Below the pieces are notes generated by a model. The model did no database searches and was not told where the DNA came from. It was given only the letters and a program-made list of their open reading frames with translations. A program made the position numbers and the translations under genes. A stretch of DNA of 64,000 nucleotides from Hydrogenophaga sp. (lineage in GTDB: Bacteria > Pseudomonadota > Gammaproteobacteria > Burkholderiales > Burkholderiaceae_C): positions 1-64,000 of the forward strand of contig JAEUOT010000010.1 in assembly GCA_016790705.1 (NCBI GenBank), given 5' to 3'. Of this stretch, positions 9,702 to 19,637 are shown piece by piece. Numbering within the stretch: the first letter of the stretch is position 1; each line of letters starts with the position of its first letter.

Positions 9702-12545
9702 TTACAGCGTGCGCGCCACTTCCTTGATCTCGAAGAACTCCAGCTGATCACCCTCGTGGATGTCGTTGTAGTTCTTGAGTTTGATACCGCACTCGAAGCC
9801 TTCCTTGACTTCGCGCACGTCGTCCTTGAGGCGTTTGAGCGACTCGAGTTCGCCGGTGTAGACCACCACGTTGTCGCGCAGCAGGCGGAAGTGCGAGCTG
9901 CGGGTCACGAAGCCGGACGTCACCATACAGCCGGCCACGGTACCGATCTTGGACGCCACGAAGACGGTGCGGATCTCGGCGGTACCGGTGTTCTCTTCGC
10001 GCTTCTCCGGTGCGAGCATGCCCGACATCGCCGCCTTGAGTTCGTCGACCGCGTCGTAAATGATGTTGTAGTAGTGCAGTTCGACGTCGTTGCCTTCGGC
10101 CAGCTTGCGGGCACCGACATCGGCGCGGACGTTGAAGCCGATCACCAGGGCCTTGGAGGCGATGGCCAGGTTGACGTCGGACTCGCTGATGCCGCCGACA
10201 CCCGCAAACACCAGTTGTACCTTGACCTCGTCGGTCGAGAGCTTGAGCAGCGAGGCGGACAGCGCTTCCTGCGAACCCTGCACGTCGGCCTTGACGATGA
10301 TCGGCAGCACCTTGACTTCGCCAGCGGCCATGTCGGAGAACATGTTCTCCAGCTTGGCGGCCTGCTGCTTGGCCAGCTTGGTGTTGCGGAACTTGCCGGC
10401 GCGGTAGGTGGCAATTTCACGTGCACGGCGCTCGTCGGCCATCACCATGAAGTCGTCGCCGGCCTGGGGAACTTCGGCCAGGCCCTGGATTTCCACCGGG
10501 ATCGACGGGCCGGCTTCCTTGACCGGCTTGCCGTTCTCGTCGAGCATGGCGCGCACGCGACCGGAGGTCTGCCCCACCAGCACCACGTCACCGGTCTTGA
10601 GCGTACCGCTCTGCACCAGAACGGTGGCCACAGAACCACGGCCCTTGTCCAGACGAGCCTCAATCACCAAGCCCTTGGCCATGGCGTCGACCGGCGCCTT
10701 GAGCTCAAGCACTTCGGCCTGCAGCAGCACCTGTTCCAGCAGCGCATCGACGCCCTCGCCCGTCTTGGCCGACACGCCCACGAAGGGCACGTCACCGCCG
10801 AACTCCTCGGGCACGACTTCTTCGGCCACCAGTTCGGAACGCACACGCTCCAGATTGATGCCGGGCTTGTCGATCTTGGTCATGGCCACGACCATGGGCA
10901 CACCCGCAGCCTTCGCGTGCTTGACGGCTTCCTTGGTCTGGGGCATGACGCCGTCATCGGCCGCACAGACCAGGATGACGATGTCGGTCGCCTGGGCACC
11001 GCGGGCGCGCATGGCCGTGAAGGCCTCGTGACCCGGGGTGTCGAGGAAAGACACCATGCCACGCGGGGTTTCCACGTGGTAGGCACCGATGTGCTGCGTG
11101 ATGCCGCCGGCTTCGCCCGCCGCCACCTTGGTGCGGCGGATGTAGTCCAGCAGCGAGGTCTTGCCGTGGTCGACGTGGCCCATGACGGTGACCACCGGAG
11201 CACGGGGCAGCAGTTCCGCCTGGTGCTGGCCGGCCTCCTCGTCGGTGAAGGCTTCCGGATCGTCCAAAGCCGCCACAACAGCCGTATGGCCGAGCTCTTC
11301 CACCACGATCATCGCGGTGTCCTGGTCCAGCGGCTGGTTGATGGTGACCATCTGGCCCAGCTTCATCAGTTGCTTGATGACCTCGGACGACTTCAGGCTC
11401 ATCTTGTGGGCCAGCTCGGCCACGGTGATGGTCTCGGGCACGTGCACCTCGATCACCTTGGCCTCGGTGGGGGCGACGAAGTTGGACGCGGCGTTGTCGC
11501 GGCTGTCGCGATCGCCCTTGCGGCCACGGGGACCGCTGCGCCAGTTGCCACGGGCTCCGGATCCGGTATCACCGCGGGTCTTGATTTCCTTCTTCTTGGC
11601 GGCGTCGTCCTTCCAGGTCGACGACAGATTCTCCGACTTGACTTCCTTCTTGCCGGCGCCGGCAGTGGTCGTCGCCGGAGCGCCCGGCGCACCTGTCTTG
11701 GCCGGCGTGGCAGGCTTGTGCAGCGTGCCCTTGATGGCCTTGGCGTCGGGCGCGGGTTCGGGTTTCTTGGCCACCAGCGTCTTGGACGGGGCCGCCATCA
11801 TGGCGCGGATGTTGGCAGCCTCGGCTTCGGCCTTGCGGCGGCGCTCCTGCAGGTCCTGCGCGCGTTGCTCTTCGGCCTTGCGGGCCGCTGCCTGCTTGTC
11901 GGCTTCCACCTTCGCGGCGGCTTCACGATCGGCAGACGCCTGACGGGCCGCCGCTGCTTCGGGTTCGGTCTGTGCCACAGGCTCCACGGCAGCGGCCAGC
12001 GCCGCCTCGCGTTGCGCGCGCGCAGCAGCCTCCTGGGCTTCCGCCGCCTGACGGGCGAGTTCGGCCTGACGGGCTTCTTCGGCTTCACGCTCGGCACGCT
12101 TCTGCGCCAGTTCCTCTTCCTGGCGGCGCAGCAACTCGGCCTGGCGACGGGCCTCTTCCTCGCGGCGGGCCAGCTCGACGGCATCCACCACTGGAGCGGC
12201 AGGTTCCGCCGGCTCGGACACGGCGTCGGTTGCGCCCGCTTCGTCATCGCGCTTGACGAAGGTGCGCTTCTTGCGGACTTCGACCTGGATCGTGCGGGCG
12301 CGCCCGGTGGCGTCGGCCTGCTTGATTTCGGTGGTCGACTTCTTGACCAGGGTGATCTTCTTGCGTTCACCACCGGCCGTGCCGTGGCTTGCCTTCAGGT
12401 GACCCAGCAGCTTCTGCTTGTCGGCCTCGGTGACGACATCGGTTCCCGCAGACTTGGGCACCCCGGCGGCAGACAACTGCTCCAGCAGGGTGGTGGTGGG
12501 CTTGTTCAGCTCGGCGGCCAGTTCGGCGACAGTGGTACTTGTCAT
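9702..12545 (-). CDS. infB: Translation initiation factor IF-2
   Basis: A 947-residue GTPase that places initiator tRNA on the 30S subunit. The N-terminal IF2_N domain (about 1-50) is followed by a long charged alanine/glutamate/arginine-rich linker, a second IF2_N domain near 365-415, and the GTPase domain from about residue 448 with [12 protein letters not shown] and DTPGHEAF. C-terminal domains II to IV follow. Length is usual for betaproteobacteria. The large rightward open frame across this span is an antisense artefact of GC-rich coding DNA. Confidence 0.97.
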   Translation of the reverse strand: MTSTTVAELAAELNKPTTTLLEQLSAAGVPKSAGTDVVTEADKQKLLGHLKASHGTAGGERKKITLVKKSTTEIKQADATGRARTIQVEVRKKRTFVKRDDEAGATDAVSEPAEPAAPVVDAVELARREEEARRQAELLRRQEEELAQKRAEREAEEARQAELARQAAEAQEAAARAQREAALAAAVEPVAQTEPEAAAARQASADREAAAKVEADKQAAARKAEEQRAQDLQERRRKAEAEAANIRAMMAAPSKTLVAKKPEPAPDAKAIKGTLHKPATPAKTGAPGAPATTTAGAGKKEVKSENLSSTWKDDAAKKKEIKTRGDTGSGARGNWRSGPRGRKGDRDSRDNAASNFVAPTEAKVIEVHVPETITVAELAHKMSLKSSEVIKQLMKLGQMVTINQPLDQDTAMIVVEELGHTAVVAALDDPEAFTDEEAGQHQAELLPRAPVVTVMGHVDHGKTSLLDYIRRTKVAAGEAGGITQHIGAYHVETPRGMVSFLDTPGHEAFTAMRARGAQATDIVILVCAADDGVMPQTKEAVKHAKAAGVPMVVAMTKIDKPGINLERVRSELVAEEVVPEEFGGDVPFVGVSAKTGEGVDALLEQVLLQAEVLELKAPVDAMAKGLVIEARLDKGRGSVATVLVQSGTLKTGDVVLVGQTSGRVRAMLDENGKPVKEAGPSIPVEIQGLAEVPQAGDDFMVMADERRAREIATYRAGKFRNTKLAKQQAAKLENMFSDMAAGEVKVLPIIVKADVQGSQEALSASLLKLSTDEVKVQLVFAGVGGISESDVNLAIASKALVIGFNVRADVGARKLAEGNDVELHYYNIIYDAVDELKAAMSGMLAPEKREENTGTAEIRTVFVASKIGTVAGCMVTSGFVTRSSHFRLLRDNVVVYTGELESLKRLKDDVREVKEGFECGIKLKNYNDIHEGDQLEFFEIKEVARTL

Positions 12546-12577
12546 ATTTCTCGTTCTCCGCTCATGCCTGCTTTTGT

Positions 12578-14077
12578 TCAGTTGGAGGCAGGCGATTCCT
12601 CACCGGTGAACCAGTGAGCGCGGGCGCGCATGATCAGCGCAGTAGCCTCTTCCGGCGACTGGCCGGTCATTTCCGTCAATTCGTCAGTGGCCAGGTCGGC
12701 CAGCTCGTCGCGGGTGTGCACTCCGCCATCGGCCAGTTTGGCAACCAGTTCGGAGGTCATGCCTTCGAGGTCGCGCAGGTCCTGCGAGACTTCCTCGACG
12801 CTTTCCTCGCGTGCGATTTCCATCGTCAGCAAGGCGTCCTTGGCGCGTGCGCGCAATTCGTTGACCGTGTCCTCGTCGAAGGATTCGATCTCCAGCATTT
12901 CCTGCAGCGGCACATAGGCCACTTCCTCCAGGCTGGTGAAGCCCTCTTCGATCAGGATGTCGGCGATCTCCTGGTCCACGTCCAGCTTCGCCATGAACAC
13001 CTTGCGGATGCCGTCGGCCTCTTCGGCCTGCTTCTGCGCCGACTCGTCGGCCGTCATGATGTTGATGCGCCAGCCGGTGAGTTCGGAAGCCAGACGCACG
13101 TTCTGGCCGCCACGACCGATCGCGATCGCGAGGTTTTCCTCGTCGACCACCACATCCATCGCGTGCTTCTCTTCGTCCACCACGATGGACTGCACGTTGG
13201 CGGGCGCCAGAGCGCCGATCACGAACTGGGCGGGGTCTTCCGACCAGAGCACGATGTCCACGCGCTCGCCGGCAAGCTCGTTGGTCACGCCGTTCACGCG
13301 CGAGCCGCGCACGCCAACACAGGTGCCGATCGGGTCGATGCGTTTGTCGTGCGAGAGCACGGCGATCTTGGCGCGCGATCCGGCATCTCGGGCGCAGGTC
13401 TTGATCTCCAGCAGACCCTGCTCGATCTCAGGCACTTCCTGGCGGAACAGCTCGATCATGAAAGCGGGTGCCGAACGGGACAACAGGATCGGAGCACCGC
13501 GCAGCGTCAGGTCCACTTCCATGATCATGGCGCGCACACGGTCGCCGGTACGGAAGTTTTCCTTGGGGATCATCTCGCCACGCTTGAGGCGGCCTTCCAC
13601 GCGACCGCTCTCGACAATCAGGTCGCCCTTGTCCATGCGCTTGACGGTGCCGACGAAAATCTTGTCGCCACGGCTCATGAAGTCGTTGAGCAGCATTTCG
13701 CGCTCGGCATCGCGAATCTTCTGCAGGATCACCTGCTTGGCGGCCATGGCGCCGATGCGGCCGATCGGGACGCTCTCGACCGGCTTTTCGATGTAGTCAC
13801 CCTCTTCGATGTCGGGGATGTCCTCACGGGCGTCGCTGACGAGCTCTTCGGCGTCCGGGTTCTGCAGTCCGGCGGCATCGGGAACCACCAGCCAGCGGCG
13901 GAAGGTTTCATAGGCGCCGGTGTCGGGGTCCATGGCCACGCGGATGTCCACTTCGCCCTTGTAGAGCTTTTTGGTGGCCGAGGCCAGAGCCTGCTCGACA
14001 GCACCCAGCACGATATCCCGTTCGACGTTCTTTTCGCGCGAGATCGCATCGATCAGCATCAACATTTCGCGGTTCAT
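12578..14077 (-). CDS. nusA: Transcription termination/antitermination factor NusA
   Basis: A 499-residue RNA-polymerase-binding factor acting in pausing, intrinsic termination and rRNA antitermination. It has the N-terminal NusA_N domain (from [17 protein letters not shown]), an S1 domain (~135-200), KH domains (~210-350, with CVGVRGSRV and [12 protein letters not shown]) and two acidic C-terminal repeats. It lies 32 bases before infB and 52 bases after rimP. Its leader carries a terminator-like hairpin, which is of interest since NusA itself modulates such sites. Confidence 0.97.
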   Translation of the reverse strand: MNREMLMLIDAISREKNVERDIVLGAVEQALASATKKLYKGEVDIRVAMDPDTGAYETFRRWLVVPDAAGLQNPDAEELVSDAREDIPDIEEGDYIEKPVESVPIGRIGAMAAKQVILQKIRDAEREMLLNDFMSRGDKIFVGTVKRMDKGDLIVESGRVEGRLKRGEMIPKENFRTGDRVRAMIMEVDLTLRGAPILLSRSAPAFMIELFRQEVPEIEQGLLEIKTCARDAGSRAKIAVLSHDKRIDPIGTCVGVRGSRVNGVTNELAGERVDIVLWSEDPAQFVIGALAPANVQSIVVDEEKHAMDVVVDEENLAIAIGRGGQNVRLASELTGWRINIMTADESAQKQAEEADGIRKVFMAKLDVDQEIADILIEEGFTSLEEVAYVPLQEMLEIESFDEDTVNELRARAKDALLTMEIAREESVEEVSQDLRDLEGMTSELVAKLADGGVHTRDELADLATDELTEMTGQSPEEATALIMRARAHWFTGEESPASN

Positions 14078-14129
14078 TTCTCTCGCCTACCTTTCCGAAA
14101 CTCTTCTCTCGATTCAACAAATACCGAAT

Positions 14130-14705
14130 TCAGGCACCCGCGGTGCGACCATTGAAATTCACGATTGGCGCAAGCCGCGCCTGCTGCACATCGTCCAACC
14201 CGAACGTCAATGCTTGCAGCGGTGCCGGCACGCGCTTCTTGCTCACGCGCTGCCCAGGTTTGACGGGAGGCTCGTCGCTCCAGACGATCTGCCACATCAC
14301 CCCGTCAGCAGCCCGCTCGAGGGTGCCGCGAAACTTCTTGCGGTTGGCTGCGACCACTCCGCCGGTGGCACCGATCGGTGCCTTGAGCGTCAGGTCAATG
14401 ACGTGGCCCAGGAACCGGATGTAGTCGGTTTCGTGCCGCAGCGGGCGGTCGATCCCCGGGGAACCCACCTCCAGCCGGCGGTACTCCAGGCCCTCCACCT
14501 CCAGCAGATACTGGAGCTGACGCGTCACCTTTTCGCAGTCTTCCACCGTCACGAACTGTTCGGGACCAGGCTCGACGCCCTCTGTCGGCATCTGCCACGG
14601 CAGATCGATCGTGACACGCAGCAATCCACCGGCGGAGCGCTCCAGATCCACCAGGTCAAAACCCAGTCCGGTGACGGTTTGCGCGACGGTATCCTGCCAG
14701 CTCAT
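14130..14705 (-). CDS. rimP: Ribosome maturation factor RimP
   Basis: A 191-residue protein required for 30S maturation, first gene of the nusA-infB operon. The start MSWQDTVAQTVTGLGFDLVD fits the family; residues upstream of it in the longer open frame run through the leader hairpin and are not family-like. The conserved segment VEGLEYRRLEVGSPGIDRPL is present near the middle. The C-terminal part has the SH3-like region. Confidence 0.95.
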   Translation of the reverse strand: MSWQDTVAQTVTGLGFDLVDLERSAGGLLRVTIDLPWQMPTEGVEPGPEQFVTVEDCEKVTRQLQYLLEVEGLEYRRLEVGSPGIDRPLRHETDYIRFLGHVIDLTLKAPIGATGGVVAANRKKFRGTLERAADGVMWQIVWSDEPPVKPGQRVSKKRVPAPLQALTFGLDDVQQARLAPIVNFNGRTAGA

Positions 14706-14754
14706 CGTGTGCGGTCGTTTCCTGCGAAATAAAGGGTTTGAAAGCCGTTCGGCC

Positions 14755-14790
14755 AAAAAAAATGGGCCGGTAGTTACCCGCCCATTTGGT
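14755..14790 (-). terminator. Terminator-like hairpin in the rimP-nusA leader
   Basis: On the minus strand AAATGGGC (14787-14780) pairs with GCCCATTT (14767-14760). The loop contains a further GGTA/TACC pairing, and a run of eight T follows (positions 14762-14755). This has the form of an intrinsic terminator. It lies ~50 bases before the rimP start and just after the promoter at 14832-14803, so it may serve as an attenuator for the operon as well as an end for the DUF2788 transcript. Confidence 0.8.
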
Positions 14791-14802
14791 CGTGAAGCGC
14801 TG

Positions 14803-14832
14803 ATTGTAGCCTGTTTGGCAGGCCCTATGCAA
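14803..14832 (-). promoter_or_regulatory. Sigma70-type promoter of the rimP-nusA-infB operon
   Basis: TTGCAT (14832-14827) and TACAAT (14808-14803) are separated by 18 bases on the minus strand. The transcript would begin near 14796, directly ahead of the terminator-like hairpin. CAGGCCC/GGGCCTG (14819-14825 and 14838-14844) forms an inverted repeat around the -35 box, which could be an operator or chance. Confidence 0.6.
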
Positions 14833-14859
14833 GATCGGGGCCTGATTTTTGCCAAGGAT

Positions 14860-15081
14860 TCATATGCCGAGCACCCACTGAATGATGTTCTTCGCCACAA
14901 AGCCCAGCATTCCCAGCGACAGCACCAGAAAAATGATGAAAGTCCCGAACTTGCCGGCCTTGGACTCCAAGGCCAGGTTCAGCACGATGAACAGCATGTA
15001 AAGAATGAAGGCCCCGACACCAAACGTGAGGCCGAACTGGGCGATCTGACCTTCTGTCAGACCAAAGAGCGAGTTTTCCAT
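14860..15081 (-). CDS. DUF2788 small membrane protein
   Basis: A 73-residue protein with two hydrophobic segments separated by the short hydrophilic stretch ESKAGKFG. The pattern FGLTFGVGAFILYMLFIV followed by that stretch and IIFLVLSLGMLGFVAK is that of DUF2788. Function unknown; an inner-membrane location is inferred. It sits 21 bases after the DUF2189 gene, likely in one transcript. Confidence 0.8.
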   Translation of the reverse strand: MENSLFGLTEGQIAQFGLTFGVGAFILYMLFIVLNLALESKAGKFGTFIIFLVLSLGMLGFVAKNIIQWVLGI

Positions 15082-15102
15082 GAGAGGGGGGACAAGCCTG
15101 GC

Positions 15103-15888
15103 TCAGGCGGCCGGCGCGGGAACAGGGGATTTGGAAGCGGTCAGGTCACGATAGGCGTGCCAGCTGGCGTGTCCGACGAGCGGCACGACGAAGATCAGTC
15201 CGAGCAGGCCGGTGACCATGCCCAGACCGACCAGCATGCTGATCAACACCGCCCACCAGACCAGCGGCGCAGGGTGATCGGCCACGGCGCGCCAGCTGGC
15301 GTTGACCGCCATGCTGATCGGCACGCTCTTGTCGATGAGCATGGGGATGGCCACCACACTGGAAGCAAATACAGGCGCGGCCAGCACCGATCCGAGCACC
15401 AGCCAGGCTTCGAAGAGACCGACCTCCTTGACCAGCACGATGTGGCGGACGAAGTCGACCGGCTTCTGGATGGGCACGGGGGACCACAGGGTGATCAAAG
15501 CGGCCGAGCACATGACCCAGCCGGTGCCCGCCAGGCCCAGCAGCATGCCGAACCGGACCAGCCGCTCGTCAAAGGATTGCCACAGGTTGAGCACGTCGCC
15601 CAGCCCGGCCTTGCGACCGGCGGCCCGCTCCCGGCTGATGTGGTAAAGCCCGGTCGCCAGCACCGGCGCCACGATCAGAAAGCCGGAAAAGGCGCCGGCG
15701 AGCAACCAGAACCGGTCGTGGGCCATCCACAGCAGCAGCCAGCCGATCACGGCCAGGACCAGCCCGTGCGTCAGCCCGGGCAGCGGGTTCGCACGCAGGT
15801 CCTCCCAGCCACGTTCGATCCAACGGGTCGGCGAAATCATGTCCACGGCCACAGGCCGTGTCGATGCAAGCTTGGAGGTCTGGTTCAT
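15103..15888 (-). CDS. DUF2189 domain-containing membrane protein
   Basis: A 261-residue protein with about six membrane segments. The N-terminal part (PTRWIERGWEDLRANPLPGL) and the motif FLIVAPVLATGLYHISRE are typical of DUF2189. The start MNQTSKLAS is preferred; longer in-frame readings begin with unrelated low-quality sequence. Function unknown. Probably co-transcribed with the DUF2788 gene. Confidence 0.8.
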   Translation of the reverse strand: MNQTSKLASTRPVAVDMISPTRWIERGWEDLRANPLPGLTHGLVLAVIGWLLLWMAHDRFWLLAGAFSGFLIVAPVLATGLYHISRERAAGRKAGLGDVLNLWQSFDERLVRFGMLLGLAGTGWVMCSAALITLWSPVPIQKPVDFVRHIVLVKEVGLFEAWLVLGSVLAAPVFASSVVAIPMLIDKSVPISMAVNASWRAVADHPAPLVWWAVLISMLVGLGMVTGLLGLIFVVPLVGHASWHAYRDLTASKSPVPAPAA

Positions 15889-15975
15889 GGGTGAACGTTG
15901 TGTGGGCGTGGTCGGGTGAACTCGACAAGGCGCCTCGGCGCCGGCCACCCCGATCCTAATTCAAGCTCAAGCCTG

Positions 15976-17580
15976 TCAGGCCGGTGCAGCCGCCGACACC
16001 AGGGCCTGGGTGTAGGGATGCCGGGGCTGTTCCAGCACCTGCCCGACCGGCCCCTGCTCCAGCACCCGCCCGTCCTTGAGCACCAGCACTTCATGTGCCA
16101 TTGCGCGGATGACCGCGATGTCGTGGGTGATCAGCAGATAGCTCAGGCCCCGCTCCCGCTGCAAGCGCTGCAGCAGGGAAAGTACCTGTTGCTGCACGGT
16201 CACGTCCAGAGCGCTCGTGGGCTCGTCGAGCACGATCAATTCGGGATCGACGATCATGGCCCGCGCGATCGCCAGACGCTGGCGTTGGCCACCGGAGAAC
16301 TCGTGCGGATAGCGCTGCAGCCAGTCGTCTTCTTGACCCTGCTCCGGCACCAGGCCCACATCGGCCAGCGAAGCCAGCACCCGCGCTCGCCGGCTGCCGG
16401 CATCCAGACCCGGCTCATGGATGTCCAGGCCCTCCCCCACGATCTGCTCGACCGTCATGCGCGGGGAGAGCGAGGAAAACGGATCCTGGAACACCACCTG
16501 GATCCGGCGGCGCAGCGCACGCTCCGTCCCCTCCTTGCGCGCTGCCAGCCAGCCGGAGGTTCCCACATTCAGGGCGCCTTCGTGCGCCAGCAGTCCCAGC
16601 GCAGCCAGCGCCAGAGTGGACTTGCCCGAGCCGGATTCACCGACGACACCCAGGGTGGCGCCGGCCCTGATCGTGAAGTCGGCGGCTTCAAGGGCCACAA
16701 AGCGGTCGTGCCCGAACCAGCCGCGAACACCGGGACGCGGCACCGGATACCACACCCGCAGCCCCTGGGCTTGCATCACCACGGGGGCATCCGCCGCAGG
16801 GTCCTGCACATCCCGGCGGGCTTCGCTGGCCATGAGACGGCGTGTGTAGGCGTGTTGCGGGGCCGCGTAGACCGTTGCCACATCGCCCTGCTCCACCAGG
16901 TGGCCCTTCTCCATCACGGCGACGCGGTCGGCGAAATGCCGCACCAGGTTCAGGTCGTGGGTGATCAGCAGAACGGCCATGCCGCGCTGGCGCTGAAGGT
17001 CCGACAGCAGGGCCAGGATCTGCGCCCGCACCGTGACATCGAGCGCGGTCGTCGGTTCGTCGGCAATCAGCAAACGGGGCTCGCAGGCCAACGCCATCGC
17101 GATCATGGCGCGCTGGCGCTGGCCGCCGCTGAGCTGGTGTGGGAAGGCGCCTGCTCGTCGTGCCGGTTCGGGAATGCCGGTCGACGCCAGCAGTTCGATG
17201 GCGGCCGCGCGCGCCTGAGCGGCATTCAGCCCCCGCTTGAGCTGCAGCACTTCGGCAATCTGGGCACCCACGCTGAACAGCGGATTGAGCGCCGTCATCG
17301 GCTCCTGGAACACCACCGCCACGCGGTCACCGCGCACCCCCCGAAGGGCATGCTCGCCCAGCGACAGCAGGTCCTGTCCCTCCAGACGGGCGCTCCCGCT
17401 GACCTGGGCGCCCTGCACCAGCCGCAACAGCGACAGCGCAGACACGGTCTTTCCCGACCCCGATTCCCCGACCAGGGCCAGCTTTTCGCCCTGCGCCAGC
17501 GTGAAGTCGATGCCGTGCACCACCTCCTGGCCACCGAAGGCCACACGCAGTCCGCACACCTCCAGCAACGGCGCCGTCAT
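15976..17580 (-). CDS. yejF: Dual-domain ABC transporter ATPase, peptide/microcin C importer type
   Basis: A 534-residue protein with two complete ABC ATPase domains in tandem, as in YejF. Domain 1 has Walker A GESGSGKT near residue 38 and signature LSGGQRQR; domain 2 has GESGSGKST near residue 330 and [15 protein letters not shown]. It energises uptake of oligopeptides; in E. coli the Yej system also imports microcin C. The start MTAPLLEV overlaps the yejE stop by 4 bases. Confidence 0.9.
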   Translation of the reverse strand: MTAPLLEVCGLRVAFGGQEVVHGIDFTLAQGEKLALVGESGSGKTVSALSLLRLVQGAQVSGSARLEGQDLLSLGEHALRGVRGDRVAVVFQEPMTALNPLFSVGAQIAEVLQLKRGLNAAQARAAAIELLASTGIPEPARRAGAFPHQLSGGQRQRAMIAMALACEPRLLIADEPTTALDVTVRAQILALLSDLQRQRGMAVLLITHDLNLVRHFADRVAVMEKGHLVEQGDVATVYAAPQHAYTRRLMASEARRDVQDPAADAPVVMQAQGLRVWYPVPRPGVRGWFGHDRFVALEAADFTIRAGATLGVVGESGSGKSTLALAALGLLAHEGALNVGTSGWLAARKEGTERALRRRIQVVFQDPFSSLSPRMTVEQIVGEGLDIHEPGLDAGSRRARVLASLADVGLVPEQGQEDDWLQRYPHEFSGGQRQRLAIARAMIVDPELIVLDEPTSALDVTVQQQVLSLLQRLQRERGLSYLLITHDIAVIRAMAHEVLVLKDGRVLEQGPVGQVLEQPRHPYTQALVSAAAPA

Positions 17581-18605
17581 GCGTCGGCCTTTCGCGGATC
17601 GAGCGCGTCGCGCAACGCATCGCCCATGAACGTCAGCAGCAACAGGGTGACCACCAGAACGCCGAAGGTCGAGAGCGAGATCCACCAGGCGTCGATGTTG
17701 TTCTTGCCCTGGCTGAGCAGCTCGCCCAGCGACGGCGTGCCCGGCGGCACACCAAGCCCCAGGAAGTCCAGCGACGTCAGGGCCAGGATCGCCGCGCTCA
17801 TGCGGAACGGCAAGAAGGTCACCACCGGCGTCAGGCTGTTGGGCAGCACATGGCGCCAGATGATCTGTGCGTTGGACAGGCCCATGGCCCGGGCGGCACG
17901 CACATAGTCCATCTGGCGGTTGCGCAGGAACTCGGCCCGCACGTAGTCCGACAGCCCCATCCAGCCGAACAGGCTCAGCAACACCAGCAACAGCCCGATG
18001 CTGGGCGAGAGCACCGCAGAAAAAATGATCAGCAGGTACAGCTCGGGCATCGACCCCCAGACTTCGATGAACCGCTGGAACGCCAGGTCGGTCCGGCCGC
18101 CGTAGAAACCCTGAATCGCACCGGTGACCACGCCCAGCACCGTGCCGATGGCGGTCAGCGCCAGCCCGAACAGCACGCTGACGCGAAAGCCGTAGAGCAA
18201 CTGGGCCAGCAGGTCGCGCCCCCGGTCGTCGGTGCCCAGCCAGTTGTCGGCCGTCGGACGGGACGGGTTGGGTTCCTTGGCGAAATAGTTGAGTGTCTTG
18301 GGACCGTAGGGATTGGGCGCGTAGACCGCCCAGTTGCCATGGCCGGTGATGCGGTCGCGGATATAGGGGTCCAGATAATCGGTGGGCGACTCGAAATCAC
18401 CACCGAAAGTGGTTTCGGGCAACTCCTGCACGATCGGGAAATAGGTCTTCCCTTCGTAGCGCACGACCAGCGGCCGGTCGTTGGACAACACCTCCGCGAA
18501 CAGGCTCAGCAGCACCAGTGTGCAGAAGATCACCAGGCTCCAAAAGCCCTGGCGGTTGCGCTTGAACCGCTGCCACGCGCGTTGCGATGGAGACATCGAA
18601 GCCAT
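17577..18605 (-). CDS. yejE: ABC transporter permease, YejE-like
   Basis: A 342-residue inner-membrane permease of the oligopeptide family. The N-terminus has one membrane helix (FWSLVIFCTLVLLSLFAEV), then a ~100-residue periplasmic part typical of YejE (YFPIVQELPETTFGGDF), then the permease core. The EAA-like loop DYVRAARAMGLSNAQIIWRHVLPN contacts the ATPase. The start MASMSPSQ lies 5 bases after the yejB stop. Confidence 0.9.
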   Translation of the reverse strand: MASMSPSQRAWQRFKRNRQGFWSLVIFCTLVLLSLFAEVLSNDRPLVVRYEGKTYFPIVQELPETTFGGDFESPTDYLDPYIRDRITGHGNWAVYAPNPYGPKTLNYFAKEPNPSRPTADNWLGTDDRGRDLLAQLLYGFRVSVLFGLALTAIGTVLGVVTGAIQGFYGGRTDLAFQRFIEVWGSMPELYLLIIFSAVLSPSIGLLLVLLSLFGWMGLSDYVRAEFLRNRQMDYVRAARAMGLSNAQIIWRHVLPNSLTPVVTFLPFRMSAAILALTSLDFLGLGVPPGTPSLGELLSQGKNNIDAWWISLSTFGVLVVTLLLLTFMGDALRDALDPRKADA

Positions 18606-18610
18606 GGCCT

Positions 18611-19636
18611 TCAATCGAATTTCACGCGCGGGTCGACCCACACGTAGCAGAGATCGGAGACCAGCTTGGTCACCAGCCCGATCAGGGTGAACAGGACCAG
18701 CGTGCCCAGCACCACGGGATAGTCGCGCCGGATCACGCTCTCGTAGCCCAGCAGGCCCAGTCCATCCAGCGAGAACTGGGTCTCGATCAGCAGTGCCCCG
18801 GTGAAGAAGGCGCCGATGAACGCCGCCGGAAAGCCGGTCACGATAGGGATCAGCGCGTTGCGGAACACATGCCTGTACAGGACCTGTCGCTCCGACAGCC
18901 CCTTGGCAAGGGCGGTCATCACATACTGCTTGCGGATCTCTTCGAGGAAGGCGTTCTTGGTCAGCATGGCGGTGACCGCAAAGCTGCCCGCCACCATCGC
19001 CGTCACCGGCAGCGCGATGTGCCAGAAATAGTCGACGATGCGGGCGCCCCACGACAGCTCGTCCCAGTTCGGCGAGGTCAGCCCGCGCAGCGGGAACCAT
19101 TGCAACTGCCCACCGAAGATCACCAGCAAGGCCACGCCGAGCACGAACCCGGGGATCGCGTAGCCCACCAGCACCAGCAGCGTGGTCACCAGGTCAAACC
19201 GCGATCCGGCCCGCACCGCCTTGAGCACACCCAAGGGCACTGCGACGAGATAGCTGATGAAGAAGGTCCACAGTCCCAGGCTGACCGAGACCGGCAGCTT
19301 CTCGATGATCAGTTGGGAGACCGCCTTGTTCTGGAAGAAGCTGGTTCCCAGGTCGAAGCGCGCGAACTGCCCGATCATCTGGAAGAAGCGTTCGTGGGCC
19401 GGCTTGTCAAAGCCGTACAGCGCCTTGATCTGCTCCAGCCGCTTGGCATCGACCCCCTGTGCGCCCCGGTACACCGCCCCACCCTCTGCGCCGGTGCCCT
19501 TGCCGGTGCGCGCCTCGGCCAGGTACTGCTCGACCGGCCCTCCCGGCACGAACTGGATCACCACGAATGTCAGCAGCAGCACCCCGAACAGCGTCGGGAT
19601 CATCAGCAGCAGGCGCTTGAGGATGTAGGACCACAT
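18611..19636 (-). CDS. yejB: ABC transporter permease, YejB-like
   Basis: A 341-residue permease. MWSYILKRLLLMIPTLFGVLLLTF is the standard oligopeptide-permease N-terminus, so the start at 19636 is preferred over an in-frame ATG 14 codons upstream that would overlap yejA. The loop MTALAKGLSERQVLYRHVFRNALIP is the ATPase-contact region. It starts 1 base after the yejA stop (TGACATG), so it is translationally coupled. Confidence 0.9.
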   Translation of the reverse strand: MWSYILKRLLLMIPTLFGVLLLTFVVIQFVPGGPVEQYLAEARTGKGTGAEGGAVYRGAQGVDAKRLEQIKALYGFDKPAHERFFQMIGQFARFDLGTSFFQNKAVSQLIIEKLPVSVSLGLWTFFISYLVAVPLGVLKAVRAGSRFDLVTTLLVLVGYAIPGFVLGVALLVIFGGQLQWFPLRGLTSPNWDELSWGARIVDYFWHIALPVTAMVAGSFAVTAMLTKNAFLEEIRKQYVMTALAKGLSERQVLYRHVFRNALIPIVTGFPAAFIGAFFTGALLIETQFSLDGLGLLGYESVIRRDYPVVLGTLVLFTLIGLVTKLVSDLCYVWVDPRVKFD

Positions 19637-19637
19637 G

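Noticed and set aside
9300-12617. A rightward open frame of 1,105 codons opposite infB, and similar long antisense frames at 29478-32651 and 41751-46238
   Set aside because: They lie exactly opposite well-identified genes, are low-complexity (His/Gln/Gly/Val-rich), and are the expected by-product of GC-rich codon use.
14819-14844. CAGGCCC/GGGCCTG inverted repeat followed by ATTTTT as a rightward terminator
   Set aside because: No rightward gene lies upstream; it coincides with the -35 region of the rimP promoter and was noted there instead.
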